Part shown: positions 30,500-42,431 of the stretch, one piece after another
How the letters are laid out: every line of letters starts with the position of its first letter
How positions within the stretch are numbered: the first letter of the stretch is position 1
From: Caprella mutica
Taxonomy: Eukaryota > Arthropoda > Malacostraca > Amphipoda > Caprellidae
Assembly: GCA_947561585.1 (NCBI GenBank)
Contig: CANNZV010001167.1
Span: 112,436-176,435, forward strand
Direction: 5' to 3'
Length of the DNA: 64,000 bases
Notes under the pieces: generated by a model
The model's input: the letters and a program-made list of their open reading frames with translations, nothing else
Databases searched by the model: none
What the model was told of the DNA's origin: nothing
Made by a program: the position numbers and the translations under genes

Positions 30500-32520
30500 T
30501 TTGGAGTGGGACCTACTGGGAGGGCTTAAGGGACAAACACAATGCGGGAAGATGCCGGCACCAAGATTTCATGCCGCATTGGCATGCGGCCGGTATGGCA
30601 CCAAGATTTCATGTTACAAAAATCTAAAAGACGGAAAGCCATGTGTTTTCTACAAACTTGATGTTATTCCTATCCAAGATAATACAGCAAGTCCAAACTC
30701 GCCATTTTAATGGCGAGTTTTTGACAGTTTTGAGCCCTTCAATTGCAAATGGTGAGAATTATCTAATTTTCTTCTATGCTACAATGTTATTTTGGAGAGA
30801 ATCTATGATAAATTGATCATTTTGGAGAGAAATATGGAAATTTTTGGAGAGCTGGAAAGACAAATGGAGAGTTTATTTATTAGTGATACTATATTACTTG
30901 CAGGAGGGCTAGAAATAGCTGTCATTAACTAGCCAAAAAATGGCGAGAAAGAACATGCTTTATTACCTGACAACTCGAGCCTTTTCTTTGGCTAATTATA
31001 TATCAAATTAAAGTCATCAATGCCTTTCTTGCCGTTCTATTGGCTATGTAATGTCAGCTATTTAGAGTCCTTCAATTGGCTCCCTGCCTACTCAGTATCA
31101 ATGATATATAAAAATATACTTAGGGACAGAAGAAAAAACATACTAAACAGAAATAATCACAATTTACAGCCTTAAACTAGGTTCTTGCTAGTTAGATCAG
31201 ACAATTTGGATATAAAGAAATGGTAAAAAAATATATTGAGGTTTATTACCCAACTTATAAGGCACCGTAATTCTGTATTTTAAACTTCCAGTTTCAGATG
31301 ACAGTCTCTCAGATCAATTTTGGTCAAAGGTAGCCCTAAATTATAATGTAGTTTGTTGTGTCCAATAGTGTGTTGACTGTTTAACTGCACATTTCATGAT
31401 TGATTAATGACCTGCGGCACATCCCCCATTACTGTATTTACACATAGATCAGTATCAAAGAAATAATATAAATGTAAAATATCACGGATAGAATCTGGAA
31501 ACAGATTCGATGAACAAAAATACATATGATGAAAAAAATTAAATTTGGTGGCCAGGTAATAAAACATGACCAAACTCATCATTTTAATGATGAGTCTGTG
31601 ACAATTATTTTGAGTTCTTCTTTTGCAAATGGTGAAAATTATCTAATTTACTCCTATGCTACCAGTTTGCAGAAACTGGTGAGGTGTTTGTAATCATAGA
31701 GATCTCTTATTCTGTTCATAGCAAAATTAATGTAAATATAGAGATTAATTCAGAATTGTTTGTAGCAAAATTAATGTAAATAAAGGAATTAATTCAAAAT
31801 TGTTCGGAGAGAATATCCCAAATATCTCCCATATTCTGCAGACTGCAGATTTAGCTACAAATACAATATTATTTGGAGAGATTTTATGATAATTTGATCA
31901 TTTTGGAGAAAATTGGTGATTTTGGAGAGAGCTGGTCTGTATTAGGTGCACAAAATTCCACTGACTTTTTGAAAAAGCTGATAAAAAATTCACCATCAAT
32001 TTTCAGTAATTTGGCTGATCCACCAACATTTCACCCATTTTTCCACCGAAAATTAATGGTAACATAGGAATAAATAGCTAAAAATCCACTGACTTTGCCA
32101 AAATATTATTTTCCTCTAAATACAGACTGGTGGAGAGGCAAATGGCGAGTTTATGAGATTATTTCTCCAACAAAAATTAATGTTAACATAGGAATAAATA
32201 GCTAAAAATCCACCAACTTTGGCTTTTACTATGCTAGAATATTATTTTCAAAGAGGGGAAAATTCCACCGACACGTTGGTGGAATTTACCACGAAATACA
32301 GACTGGTTTATAAGCCATACTCCAGTTTGTATTTGGTGCACTGAACTCGTTACTCCTCTGACTTTTTTAAAAATCTGATAAATAGCTGCCAACATTTTTC
32401 CAGTTTCTCCTCCAAAAATTAATGGTAATATAGGAATTGATAGCTAAATATCCTCAGACATTACAGGAATTTTTTTAATTAGAAAATCGAAATATCTCTA
32501 AACTCTTGACATATCATTGA
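30500..32520. other. Non-coding cluster of small hAT-type MITEs
   Basis: No real gene. Visible pieces: a palindrome at 30695-30720 (AAACTCGCCAT / ATGGCGAGTTT) and its compensated relative at 31571-31592 (ACTCATCAT / ATGATGAGT). There is a copy of the CCAGT(C/T)TGCAGAAACTGG element at 31670-31850 with a duplicated internal AAATTAATGTAAATA unit. Several ACATAGGAATAAATAGCTAAAAATCC units lie between 32060 and 32450. Direct repeats of GGCACCAAGATTTCATG occur at about 30558 and 30598. Short ORFs in this stretch cross these units. Confidence 0.55.
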
Positions 32521-32951
32521 AATAATTTTTTTCCCTATAATTTACCAAAATATGAATGATGTTTTGTATTGTTAACCATGTACAGTGATCAGTTATGAAC
32601 TAATAAGTATCTATATGCACTTTTATTAAATAATTCCATATAAAAACCAAATAAACCATAAACATTGTTTTTTGTTTTTTCCAAAAAAACCTTTGGTTTT
32701 TAATAACCCTGGATACCAATTAAAATTATATTTGAAAAATAATAATTACCAACTACGGCAACTAGCCTATTAGGTATAGGTATACCTAGACTTTTCTTAC
32801 GCGATCGAAAATGTGAAACCGTCTGATGATTCGGAACTTACTCTAACTCACTCATAATACATCTGATATCCCTAGGTACCAAACTGTAGACTGTAGATAG
32901 TAGATACGTATCTAAAAGCTGAGCGGCGCACCACAGTATGGCGCACCACAG

Positions 32952-33211
32952 CCAGTCTGCAGAATATGGAACATTTTTCCAAGACTCTCTGCGGGAGTTT
33001 TTGATTGAATTTTAGAAATTTGAGATCTCTGCGGGAGATCTTGAATTAATTCCTATGTTACCATTAATTTAGCTGTGGGAGATTTTGAATTAATTCTTAT
33101 GTTACCATTAATTTAGCTGCGGGAGATTCTGAATCTGCTACTGTGAGTCAGAGAGTAACTGTCTCTCAGATTAAAATCTCTGCGGGATAAGAGACACATT
33201 CTGCAGACTGG
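32952..33211. mobile_element. 260-bp hAT-type MITE with internal tandem units
   Basis: CCAGTCTGCAGAATATGG to CATTCTGCAGACTGG. Perfect 8-bp target duplication CACCACAG (32944-32951 and 33212-33219). Inside, two to three units of GCTG(T/C)GGGAGATTTTGAA then TTAATTC(C/T)TATGTTACCA. Confidence 0.88.
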
Positions 33212-33226
33212 CACCACAGTATGGCG

Positions 33227-33370
33227 CCAGTCTGAAAAGGAAGCCTCTTCAGACCCAGGATTTTTTCCAGAAATTGGGATTTGGGCGCAGCAAATAACAT
33301 GGGAACATAGGAATTAAATAGGACTTGGGGCTGGATTAATCCAGAAATCCTGCTATACTTTTCAGACTGG
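33227..33370. mobile_element. 144-bp hAT-type MITE
   Basis: CCAGTCTGAAAAGGAAG to CTTTTCAGACTGG. Perfect 8-bp duplication GTATGGCG (33219-33226 and 33371-33378), sharing one base with the duplication of its left neighbour. Contains the GGGAACATAGGAATTAA motif. Confidence 0.88.
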
Positions 33371-33663
33371 GTATGGCGCACCACTGTATTTTAGGTATTT
33401 TGAATACAGATTAATGATAAATGGAGTGAATTTGATAAATGTTTTATCAGATTTATGACTGACGGTACCTGAATCCAATGAATTTATACTACACAGTTTA
33501 ATTATTTGATTGAGATGTTTAATTTGGAATAGAAAAAAGAATTTATCATAGAAAACTGTAATTGAATTTTTTTGGGGTAACTATTGTAAACTTTCAATCT
33601 GAGGTGTAAATAAAAACTTATTAGTTAGCCGTTAGGTACCTAGATGTATCAGAGGGTGTATCA

Positions 33664-34112
33664 GACTTACTGATTTAAGAAATTTTCATCCTGAAGAAAA
33701 AGAATGTACCTACACCATTTGTTTTGATTGTCAACTAGGTATTAGGTTTAATAAATCCATTTAATATTCGTGTAAAGGTATAAAATTGAATAAACTTATA
33801 ATAGAAACGTTTATATACTTTAGAAAACAATTACCTAATACCTAAAATAATTTAAATAAAGGCCGAAAACGCATGGTTTGTTTATAAAATTCAAATTTGT
33901 AATCAAAACAAAGAGTGTACAATCTTCTTCTTGTGCATCAGATTAGAGATTCGCTCAATTGTTGCTCACATAGTACTAAAAAACTTTTAAAACAAATTAT
34001 AAAATATAAACTGAACCGAATTGTATGCGCTTTGAAGAATAATGATCGTAGACCTTAGTTCTATAATATTTTGTTATAAACTCATTTTTTTCCCGGAGCC
34101 TGGAGAGGACCT
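33664..34112 (+). mobile_element. Fragment of the AGGTCCTCTCCA TTAA family
   Basis: Matches the element at 40023-40618 from CAGACTTACTGATTTAAG to GGAGCCTGGAGAGGACCT, followed by TTAA. The left end is missing. Confidence 0.65.
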
Positions 34113-35107
34113 TTAATAGAAAGTACAGTGGTGCGCCGTATTGTAGTGCGCCGCTCAGCTTTTAGATACTGTTGAACTGTAACACACTGATATGAGAATT
34201 AAGCTTAAATTGTGCAATATAATCAGATACCTAATAGTTAACACAAAAAACACTAACTAAGAGCATAGAGTAATGATATTTACTAGGAGCATGGACTATG
34301 AGTCACTTTTTCTATTCCATTTTTACAGAATTCAAAGGATAACCACGCACAGAGGTTTTCTTTCAAAATCGCCATTTCTAGTGTAAGCGTGTTGCCATGG
34401 AAACCACATACAAATTCCAGCACTCCATTTTACACACAGAAAACCTAGATCTATTAAATAACTGTTTGATAAATTAGAAATAATTCTAGTATAAATGATA
34501 TTGATTAATTTTTGACATAGTTTACTATATTCCTATCTGCTTTTTAAATTGAATTGAATTTATTAATTTCAACATGAGTTTTTAGAAGACTTGTATGTTT
34601 GAGTGGTGAATTCATCGAAATTAACATTAACAATTTTATATATCATATTCGTATTCAGAATGTTTGATTCAGTCTACAGACGATAAATGGTCCATTTTCA
34701 GGATCATAAAAAAAAGTAGAATAAATATGGTGGAAATTAAACATTGAACAAGAAATTAATGGGATAGAAACGCAATTACTTTATAATTCATCGAATCAGG
34801 CAAACCGATTGCTAAATAAGACTAATGTTGTTTGGAAATAATTTACTCTAAATTATAACCTCAATTTTTTTCAAGTATAGACACATTAAATTAAGCTATG
34901 TCATAAATATCGAGTAGTAAATAACCTGAATTTGAACACGATTGACCTACAAATCTTGCAAAATATTTCATCTTTCGGGAAATGGTTTTCAGATTCAGTA
35001 AAATCAGTAAGGATGAAAATAATGCTCACAAAGCTGAGAAAAAGTGATTTACTAATATTGAAATTAAAATAAAAAAAACATTGCGTTTTTTTCTGAAATT
35101 CATAACT

Positions 35108-35255
35108 TTATTCCGAATATTTAGAACCGAACAAAAATTTCAACTTTACTAAAGTTTTTGATGTTGAACAGAATGTAATTATCATAATTTGAAGATTCGT
35201 TAATTTTCGAAGGTAGAGATATGTTTTCGAATGGGACTGGTATTCATAAACTAGC
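35108..35255. other. AT-rich flank of the Tc1-like relic, no feature
   Basis: The preceding stretch 34170-35255 is AT-rich and I see no gene or clear repeat in it. Confidence 0.3.
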
Positions 35256-36344
35256 TTGAATTTCAGATCAGCCTTTTGTTTTTGGATGGAGAAATGCATC
35301 ATCCTGTACTCTGTAGTTTGCCAAAACACCTTCTTCTTCAACAGTACGCCAAAAAATCATGCTTCACTCCCAGATAAGTGGAAGGGTGGCTTAATCTTAC
35401 CACCTGAAAAAGTTCACAAGAGTTCGTGGTTTATTCAATGAAACTGGTTCTATTCACAATAAAAAGCAAATGAAAACAAAACCAATAAAACACAAACTGC
35501 AATTCAGGAGGTGAAGAGTTTCTTTGAAGAAACCACTAGTTTTTCTCTCAGAAAAGCTTTTCAGCAGATTTCATCCACACCAAAACCACGTGGTGGAGGA
35601 TCGCCATACATTCATTTTGTTTCCGTTTTTATCATTCGACCATTAACAAAAACCACATAAATAGCGGTTTTGTGAGTGGATTATGCAGCAACCATCCAAC
35701 ATTGCCAATTGAATCGTTTGGACAGACGAGAAGTTAATTTGCCTCCATCAAAAACACATCGAAAAAATACGAATGAAAATCCTCGAAATATCTGGAAAAC
35801 AAATGATAGGTATGATGCTAAGGTAATGATCTTCGTTGCAATTATTAATGGAATGGTTCCAATTGTTCAAGCATTCCTTAAGGAATATGGCAACTTGTTA
35901 CCAGTTAATTGTTTTCAAAACTCTGATTGCTCCAGCACATTATTTGGCCCAGCCTACAACTTCTTCACTTTGGTGGATGCAAGACCACATTGCACAAATG
36001 CAGCTGTAGAATTTAAGGAAAAGTTTCGAGGTCGAGTGATTAGCAAAAGTACGGAAATAAAATTCCGGGTCAGCACACAGTCCAGATCTCAACTCTTTGG
36101 ACTTTCACATATGCACAAACTCGAGTTTATATATAAGAAAAAACAGATCCCGATGAGTCTCTTATATAATGTGCTCAAATCTCCGGTCAAAAATATAACA
36201 ATAAGAATCTCAAGAAAGTATGAAGAATGTTCTGAAGCGTGCATCGTTCTGTCTTCACATCAGAGGGGGTCATTTTCAACATTTTTTGTAGGACCTCAGG
36301 AGATGGGCCTCATATGGTATAAGACAATAAATAACGAAAAATAG
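35256..36344 (+). pseudogene. Tc1/mariner-like transposase relic
   Basis: Frameshifted but recognisable. VRGLFNETGSIHNK near 35415 resembles the linker after the N-terminal helix-turn-helix of Tc1-like transposases. WTDEKL at about 35717, in one frame, contains the first catalytic aspartate, and NDRYDAKVMIFVAI follows in another. ARPHCTNAAVEF near 35980 is the region of the second aspartate. The last 222 codons happen to be open but mix frames, so the open ORF at 35676-36344 is not an intact protein. A related 5' part lies inverted at 38283-38620. Confidence 0.65.
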
Positions 36345-36638
36345 TAAAAATCCTTTATTTTCCTTCAAAGTGATGCATCTATAATGGTATTTGACTTATT
36401 TTTAAGTGCTTCTTATTCGCAATTAAAAAATTACGTATCTGATGAAACACAGAGTAGCAGTATGGTATTGTTTAGTTTTGCTGCAGCCAATGATTGAATA
36501 TTGTGACTAAGTTAAGCCAAGAAGTGAAAATGAGAATAATAATAAGAATAATCTTTATTGATAAAAAAAAACAAGTTACAAGCATTTACAAAACAGGTGA
36601 CATTTTCACCCATAAATGTAGTTTAAAAAAAAATTTAA

Positions 36639-37513
36639 AGGTCCTCTCCAGGCTCCGCGAAAAAAATGAGTTTATAACATAATATTACAGAACTAAGGTC
36701 TACGATCATTATTCTGCAAACCGCATACAATTCGGTTAAGTATATATTTAATAATTTGTTTTTAAAGTTTTTTAGTACTCTGTGAGCAACAATTGAGCGA
36801 ATCACTAATCTGATGCTCAAGAAGAAGATTGTACACTCTTCGTTTTGATTACAAATTTGAATTTTATAAACAAACAATGCGTTTTCGGCCTTTATTTAAA
36901 TTATTTTAGATATTAATTGTTTCCTAAAGTATATAAACGTTTCTATTATAAGTTCATTCAATTTTATACCTTTACATGAATATTAAATGGATTTATTAAA
37001 CCTAATACATAGTTGTCAATCAAAACAAATGGTGTACATTCTTTTTCTTCAGGCTGAAAATTTCTTAAATTAGTAAGTCGGAAGTAAAATTGGTTTTACA
37101 GAGTTTTGATTGTAAAAATCTTTTAAAGCGTATAAAATTAAAAATATGCTCCCAAATTCTATGCAGTTTGCAGCAAAATGATTAGAAACATTAGTCTAGT
37201 TATTTATTTTATTTTATTTATTTATTTGAGCTTACAAAATATATACAGAGTAAAATGAAAAAATACACAATTCAAACAAAAATACAAATTAATTGCAGCT
37301 AAGGTTCCGTGAAAGTTAAAACTTGTGAAACCTAATTAAAAATCTACAAACAATAAAAAACTAAGAACTATATTTACTAAAACAATATTCTTTAAAAAGC
37401 TTCTTAAATTTAAAATCTGACATTGGTTCTGTTAAAATAGAAGGAAGTTTATTGTACAGTTCTATGGATCTAAAAATAACAAGGCAATAAAAATATTTGC
37501 GTGGAGGGGACCT
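36639..37513 (-). mobile_element. TTAA-target MITE AGGTCCTCTCCA, interrupted by a LINE fragment
   Basis: TTAA (36635-36638), AGGTCCTCTCCA ... TGGAGGGGACCT, TTAA (37514-37517). In reverse orientation it aligns with 40023-40618 except for an insertion at about 37197-37477. Confidence 0.78.
37197..37477 (-). mobile_element. LINE 3' fragment inserted in the MITE
   Basis: The 3' side is a TTTATTTTATTTTATTTA tail on the plus strand. The minus strand encodes the final 38 residues of an RT-type ORF, including RSIELYNKLPSILTE and DFKFKKLF, with stop at 37361. Same general class as the LINE at 6519-7796 but another family member. Confidence 0.6.
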
Positions 37514-38282
37514 TTAATCTAGAGTTCATCAAGCCTATATGTAGGAAAAACCTTTTGATATTGATTGTGTGCTGGCTAGGAATTTTCCATTCTTCTGCAA
37601 ATGAACTGCATGTTTTCAATGTGGTGGAGCGCCTTCTTGCATCCACCAAAATGAAGAACGAGAAGCAGAATGGTTCAGTATGGGCCAAACAAGGGTTGCT
37701 AGTTTGGTAACCTCTGTGAGGTTAATGTAATCTGATAATGTATTAGTATTTTCATTTTAATAATTATGATAACTTTTCTCTTTAAGTAACTGTGATACAA
37801 AACAAACAATATAGACGAGATGATATTGTCACCATGCATTGAAAGGAAAAAATAATATTAATTGCTTATTTTAACTTTATATCCAAATAAGTTTGGGAGG
37901 ATGTAGTTTATATAACGATATTTTCGTGAAGTATTTCCATAATAAGGATTTGCATAGGAAAATAGTATATAATTATTTAAGGAAATAAAATACTATATAT
38001 AGTTGGTATCTCGTATACCTGTTTGCATCATTTATATTTGCTAATAAATTCTAAATAGATCGCATGCAAAACCAGTAAATGATGATCAGATTGCATAGCA
38101 AGCTAGCACCAAATAATGTCCTATAGCAATCTGAGATATGAAACACCATTAACCGATGACAAGTTGCCATCATCATCAAGGAATGCATGAAAGATTATAT
38201 CCATTCAATTGATAATGGCAACAAAGATATTACCTTAGCATCATACCTATCATTTATTCCGTTGATATTTCAGGGATTTTCA

Positions 38283-38620
38283 TTAGTGTACCTGACGATC
38301 CTCCTCAACGGAGTTTTGGTTGGTGAAATCTGCTGAGAAACTGGGGGGTTCTGTGGGGTTCTTTATAGAAACTCTTCACATCCTGAATCACTGTTTCTGT
38401 TCTTTTTGGTTTTGTTATCATTTGCTTTTCTTGTGAATAGAACCAGTTTCATTGAATAGACCACGAACTCTTGTGAAATTTTTCAGGTGGTAAGATTTAG
38501 CCGCCCTTCCACTTGTCATGGAGTGAAGTATGAATTTTCGAAATACTGTTGGAGAAGAAGGTGTTTCGACAAACTACAGAGTATAGGACGATGCATTTCT
38601 TCTCAAATTCCAAAACATTT
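38283..38620 (-). pseudogene. 5' fragment of the Tc1-like transposase relic, inverted
   Basis: Complement of 35262-35640: shared blocks include ACTCTGTAGTTTG, CACCTTCTTCT, AGTGGAAGGG and CACAAGAGTTCGTGG. The two fragments face each other about 2 kb apart. Confidence 0.6.
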
Positions 38621-39059
38621 TTAAGGTTTAAGAAGAATGCTAATATTTATAGGATAAAATCTATTCTTTATACTCTATGAACATAATGACGTCCTACCAT
38701 TTCGCAATTTTAAAAATGACGCTTCTCATCGGAACACAATGTAAGCATGTTCAAAGCATTTGAAACAATCAAATAACTGACCAGTCTGAGGAATTATCCG
38801 TAGATTTTTTTCAGAAACTTGTTTTTTTTTAAAGTGCCTCCTCCCTTGACCGAATCCTAGATACGCCGCAGAGTGGAGTACAATTAGGTATAATGGGGAA
38901 AAATAGATAAAATGAAGAAAATTGGGTTGTATGGGGGAAAATCAGGTAAAATGAAGGAAAATCGGGTGAAATGGGAGCAAAAACAGGTAGAATGGTAGTA
39001 TAAAAGTAGAATGAGGGAAATTGGTCGCTGAGCAGAGGAAACAATGACAGAATGGGGAT

Positions 39060-39905
39060 ATTAATGAATGAGGAGAGGGTTTAACGTCTGTTTCGGAACC
39101 AAAAACCTTATAGCTGATTTCAAAATGGAAAATTAAATACAAGGGACTGGAAGAAGCAGTCAGAAAGAAAAGTAGCTTCATGAATAAAATCACCTACCAC
39201 CGTCGGTGACAAAGCTCGAATGGATGTAAAAAAGCTACTCACTGAATGCAGTCACTTACCAAGGAATGAGACGAAAAGGAACACACGTACCGTACGCTGC
39301 ACTCACGGATAGAAGAGGAAAACGAAGAGGTGATAGTTAATGAAGCCTATAAGAGCCTACCTAACACAAAAATCTAAGACATCGTAGTTGAAGAGCATAA
39401 CCCTAGCGCAATCCTCCAAAACTGCAATTAGCGTTAAAAAATGAAAAAAGACAACACACAATCCAAATTGCAAAATTTCGGGGCCCAAGAGATGTCACTC
39501 TCCTTCTTTTCCATTCACCACAGACAGCTTCAGGACTGAGTGCTCTATCCTGGAACTGTCTGTGGTGAATTAGAGCGGTTGCAGTTCAGTTTTAGAGCAT
39601 AGCGCTAGGGTTATGCTCTTCAACTACGAGGTCTTTGATTTTGTGTTAGGTAGACTCGTCGGTTTCATTTACTATCACCTCTTCATTTTCCTCTTCGATC
39701 CGTGAGTGCAGTCACCGTATTTACGTATAGTTCTTCGTCACATTCCTTGGTAAGTGGCTGCATTCACTGAGTAGCTTTCCTGCATCCATGAGCTAGAAAC
39801 GGACAGGTGGTATTTGACTTTGCTCATGAATCCACTTTCCCTTAATAAAATTACACTTGAAGTCAGTGATTTGGCCTCCGATTCTGCAGCAGACGTAAAA
39901 ACCCT
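39060..39905. repeat. Repeat P as an inverted pair (copies 5 and 6)
   Basis: 39060-39540 reads as repeat P on the plus strand (ACCACCGTCGGTGAC, GAGCATAACCCTAGCG). 39545-39905 reads as the same repeat on the minus strand, joined near CACCACAGACAG. Arms differ by about 15-20 percent. A very long potential hairpin. Confidence 0.7.
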
Positions 39906-40022
39906 TACGTAATTGTAATTAAGTAAAGCAACAATATTTTTAATTTCTCTCTCACTAAATTATCTTAAATATCACAATGATGCTTTGTACTATTGGATCA
40001 CACTGAGTATTAAAAACTTTAA

Positions 40023-40618
40023 AGGTCCCCTCCAAGCAAATATTTTTATTGTCTTATTCAACGAGGCTAATGATTCTTATCATTTTGCTGCAAACCGCAT
40101 CGAATTTGGTAGCATATTTTTAATTTTATATGCTTTAAAATATTTTCATAATTAAAAATCTACAAAACCTATTTTACTTCAGACTTACTGATTTAAGAAA
40201 TTTTCAGCCTGAAGAAAAAGAATGTACACCATTTTTTTTGATTGTCAACTAGGATTATTAGATTTAATAAATCCATTTAATATTCGTGTAAAGGTATAAA
40301 ATTGAAAGAACTTATAATAGAAACGATTATATAGTTAAAGAAACAATTAATATCTAAAATAATGGCCGAAAACGCATGGTTTGTTTATAAAATTCAAGTT
40401 TGCAATCATAATAAAGGGTGTACAATCTTCTTCTTGAGCATCAGATTAGAGATTCGCTCAATTGTTGCTCACAGAGTACTAAAAGACTTCAAAAACAAAT
40501 TTTAAAATAGATACTGAAACGAATTGTATGCGGTTTGTAGAATAATGATCGAAGACCTTAGTTCTATAGTAATATGTTATAAACTCATTTTTTTTCGGAG
40601 CCTGGAGAGGACCTACCT
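40023..40618 (+). mobile_element. TTAA-target MITE, TIR AGGTCCCCTCCA
   Basis: TTAA (40019-40022), AGGTCCCCTCCA ... GGAGAGGACCT with a small ACCT duplication, TTAA (40619-40622). Best complete copy of the family also seen at 33664 and 36639. Non-coding. Confidence 0.75.
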
Positions 40619-40624
40619 TTAAAA

Positions 40625-42200
40625 TAAATGAAAAATATATATAGCAAACTAAATTTTGCAAAGTTTATCTAACATATTCATATTTTTCCCGGACACTGGA
40701 AATGACATTTGAGATATAATATGATGGATTAACAATATTTAATTTATGATATGAATTATTCTAGCTGAAATCAATTTATTTTGAGAGAAAAAAGTTATAG
40801 ATAACCAAAGTCGTATCGAAATTTTGATAGATCACGCTGTTTGTTTTTCCCAATAGATGAAGTTCACAAATATCTATCATCGTATACTGTGTAAATAATA
40901 AATAACCGAATCAGAGAAACATAAACAATAAACTAGCCATTAAATGATTTTAAGATGAATATTAGCTATATATTAATTCTAAATATCACACGCAGATCTA
41001 CAAACATTCTTTGGATAACGTATATGGCAATACAACATGACGTCTAAAACTTGTGACAATTTTATACGTTTTATAATTAGATGGCCCTTTTCTATTTAAA
41101 TATATATTTTTTTACTAATCAGTATTTAGATGAACAAGGTATATTGAATAGTATGTATAATTAACTATTCTGATTCTATTATATGTATAAAAGTTACCTT
41201 ACCACCCTAATTATATTCTAGTAGGTCGATAAATGGGTAAAAATCGTCACCCTTATGACGATAAATGGAAAATTCTCTTTATTTGATACCCAAATATCGA
41301 CACATCCATTTATTTTAGATATTGATAACCAAATTAATTTCTGATTTTATATTCAAGAAATGCAATTAAACAGAAACAAAATTGTATGAACATTACTTTG
41401 AATTTTTCTATTTGAAGCGTAAAATCGCGCATAACAAATTCTCTATACCTACTCAATTTCGGTAGGTTTGTCCTGAATGTACCGTGTCGTCATACATCAC
41501 ATCAGATAAACTGGCATTCTAACTGTAATTTCAAATGAACTTATTCAAATTATTGTAACGATACTAAAAATAATTGGAAACATCGAACTGTAAAAACCTA
41601 AATCATGAAAATGTTTATAGGTCTTGCTATAGACGAAAATAACTGAAACGTGACGATAAATAGAGAGTGGCGAGCAATTTGTGTAATTTTGGTTTCATCA
41701 TTATCGTGGACTTTTTTACTTATGTGCTTTTATACCTGTATGTGGTGGTTAATGTTCCCTGTCACCATGTGGGCAATTTTTTTTTTATATAATTATGTAA
41801 GAGCACCGGTTAATACCATATGGCTATTTTTTTTAATAGCGGGCTTCTTTCCGTTTCCTGAATCCCAGATTGACATGCTTCTTATGTTCAAATTTCATTC
41901 ACCCTATAAAACATCTGGACTAATTAAATGTAAATACTAGGTATATCCCAAATTAATAACGACGATCTTATTTATGATCAAATTTTGAATTATTAATTTT
42001 AACGTTCATGAGATTCAACCAATCAAAATCTCTGGTCTTTTAAAATGAATACTCTAGTTTATACGGTAATACCGTGTACAAATTTATTTATTTTAAGAAC
42101 GCTTATGTATATGAATAAAATAAATTAAAAATCAAGCTTAGAATTGAGAGATAATTATGCTCTATCAATCAAATAGTTTAAATTCTGTTTTCTAACTTTC
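40625..42200. other. Non-coding AT-rich stretch with one hydrophobic ORF
   Basis: No gene supported. 41650-41940 (plus) is open for 96 codons and strongly hydrophobic (LLMCFYTCMWWLMFPVTMW), but it is in AT-rich DNA with no splice context or homologue recognised, so it is left as an observation. Confidence 0.35.
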
Positions 42201-42431
42201 TGGTGTACAGATGTTCCCAGTACAGTTTCAATATTATTGGAACATCTAGGTACTATTTTGAACATCAACACTTTGCAGACTGGGCTATGATGTTTCTCAT
42301 TGTTTCTGTTACTAGAGGCCGCAGTTAGGTCTACTAGTACTTCCATGAGTTAGGTATTTAGGGTGCCACAATTAGGTACCTGCTTGACCCTAGTATGGCT
42401 CAGCCTCATCCAAGTAAAATAAGTATTAGGG

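Larger units (their letters stand above)
32908..34170. mobile_element. Composite element with 42-bp TIR
   Basis: GTATCTAAAAGCTGAGCGGC at the left and GCCGCTCAGCTTTTAGATAC at the right. The inverted match extends through GGCGCACCAC. It contains two complete hAT MITEs and a fragment of the AGGTCCTCTCCA family, so it is the oldest layer here. Related, more decayed text flanks 47900-49180. Confidence 0.65.

Noticed and set aside
35676..36344. 222-codon ORF as an intact gene
   Set aside because: Transposase motifs are split over different frames. It is an open stretch within a frameshifted relic.
41650..41940. Hydrophobic 96-codon ORF as a membrane protein
   Set aside because: AT-rich codons often give hydrophobic translations; no splice context, homologue or repeat-independent support.
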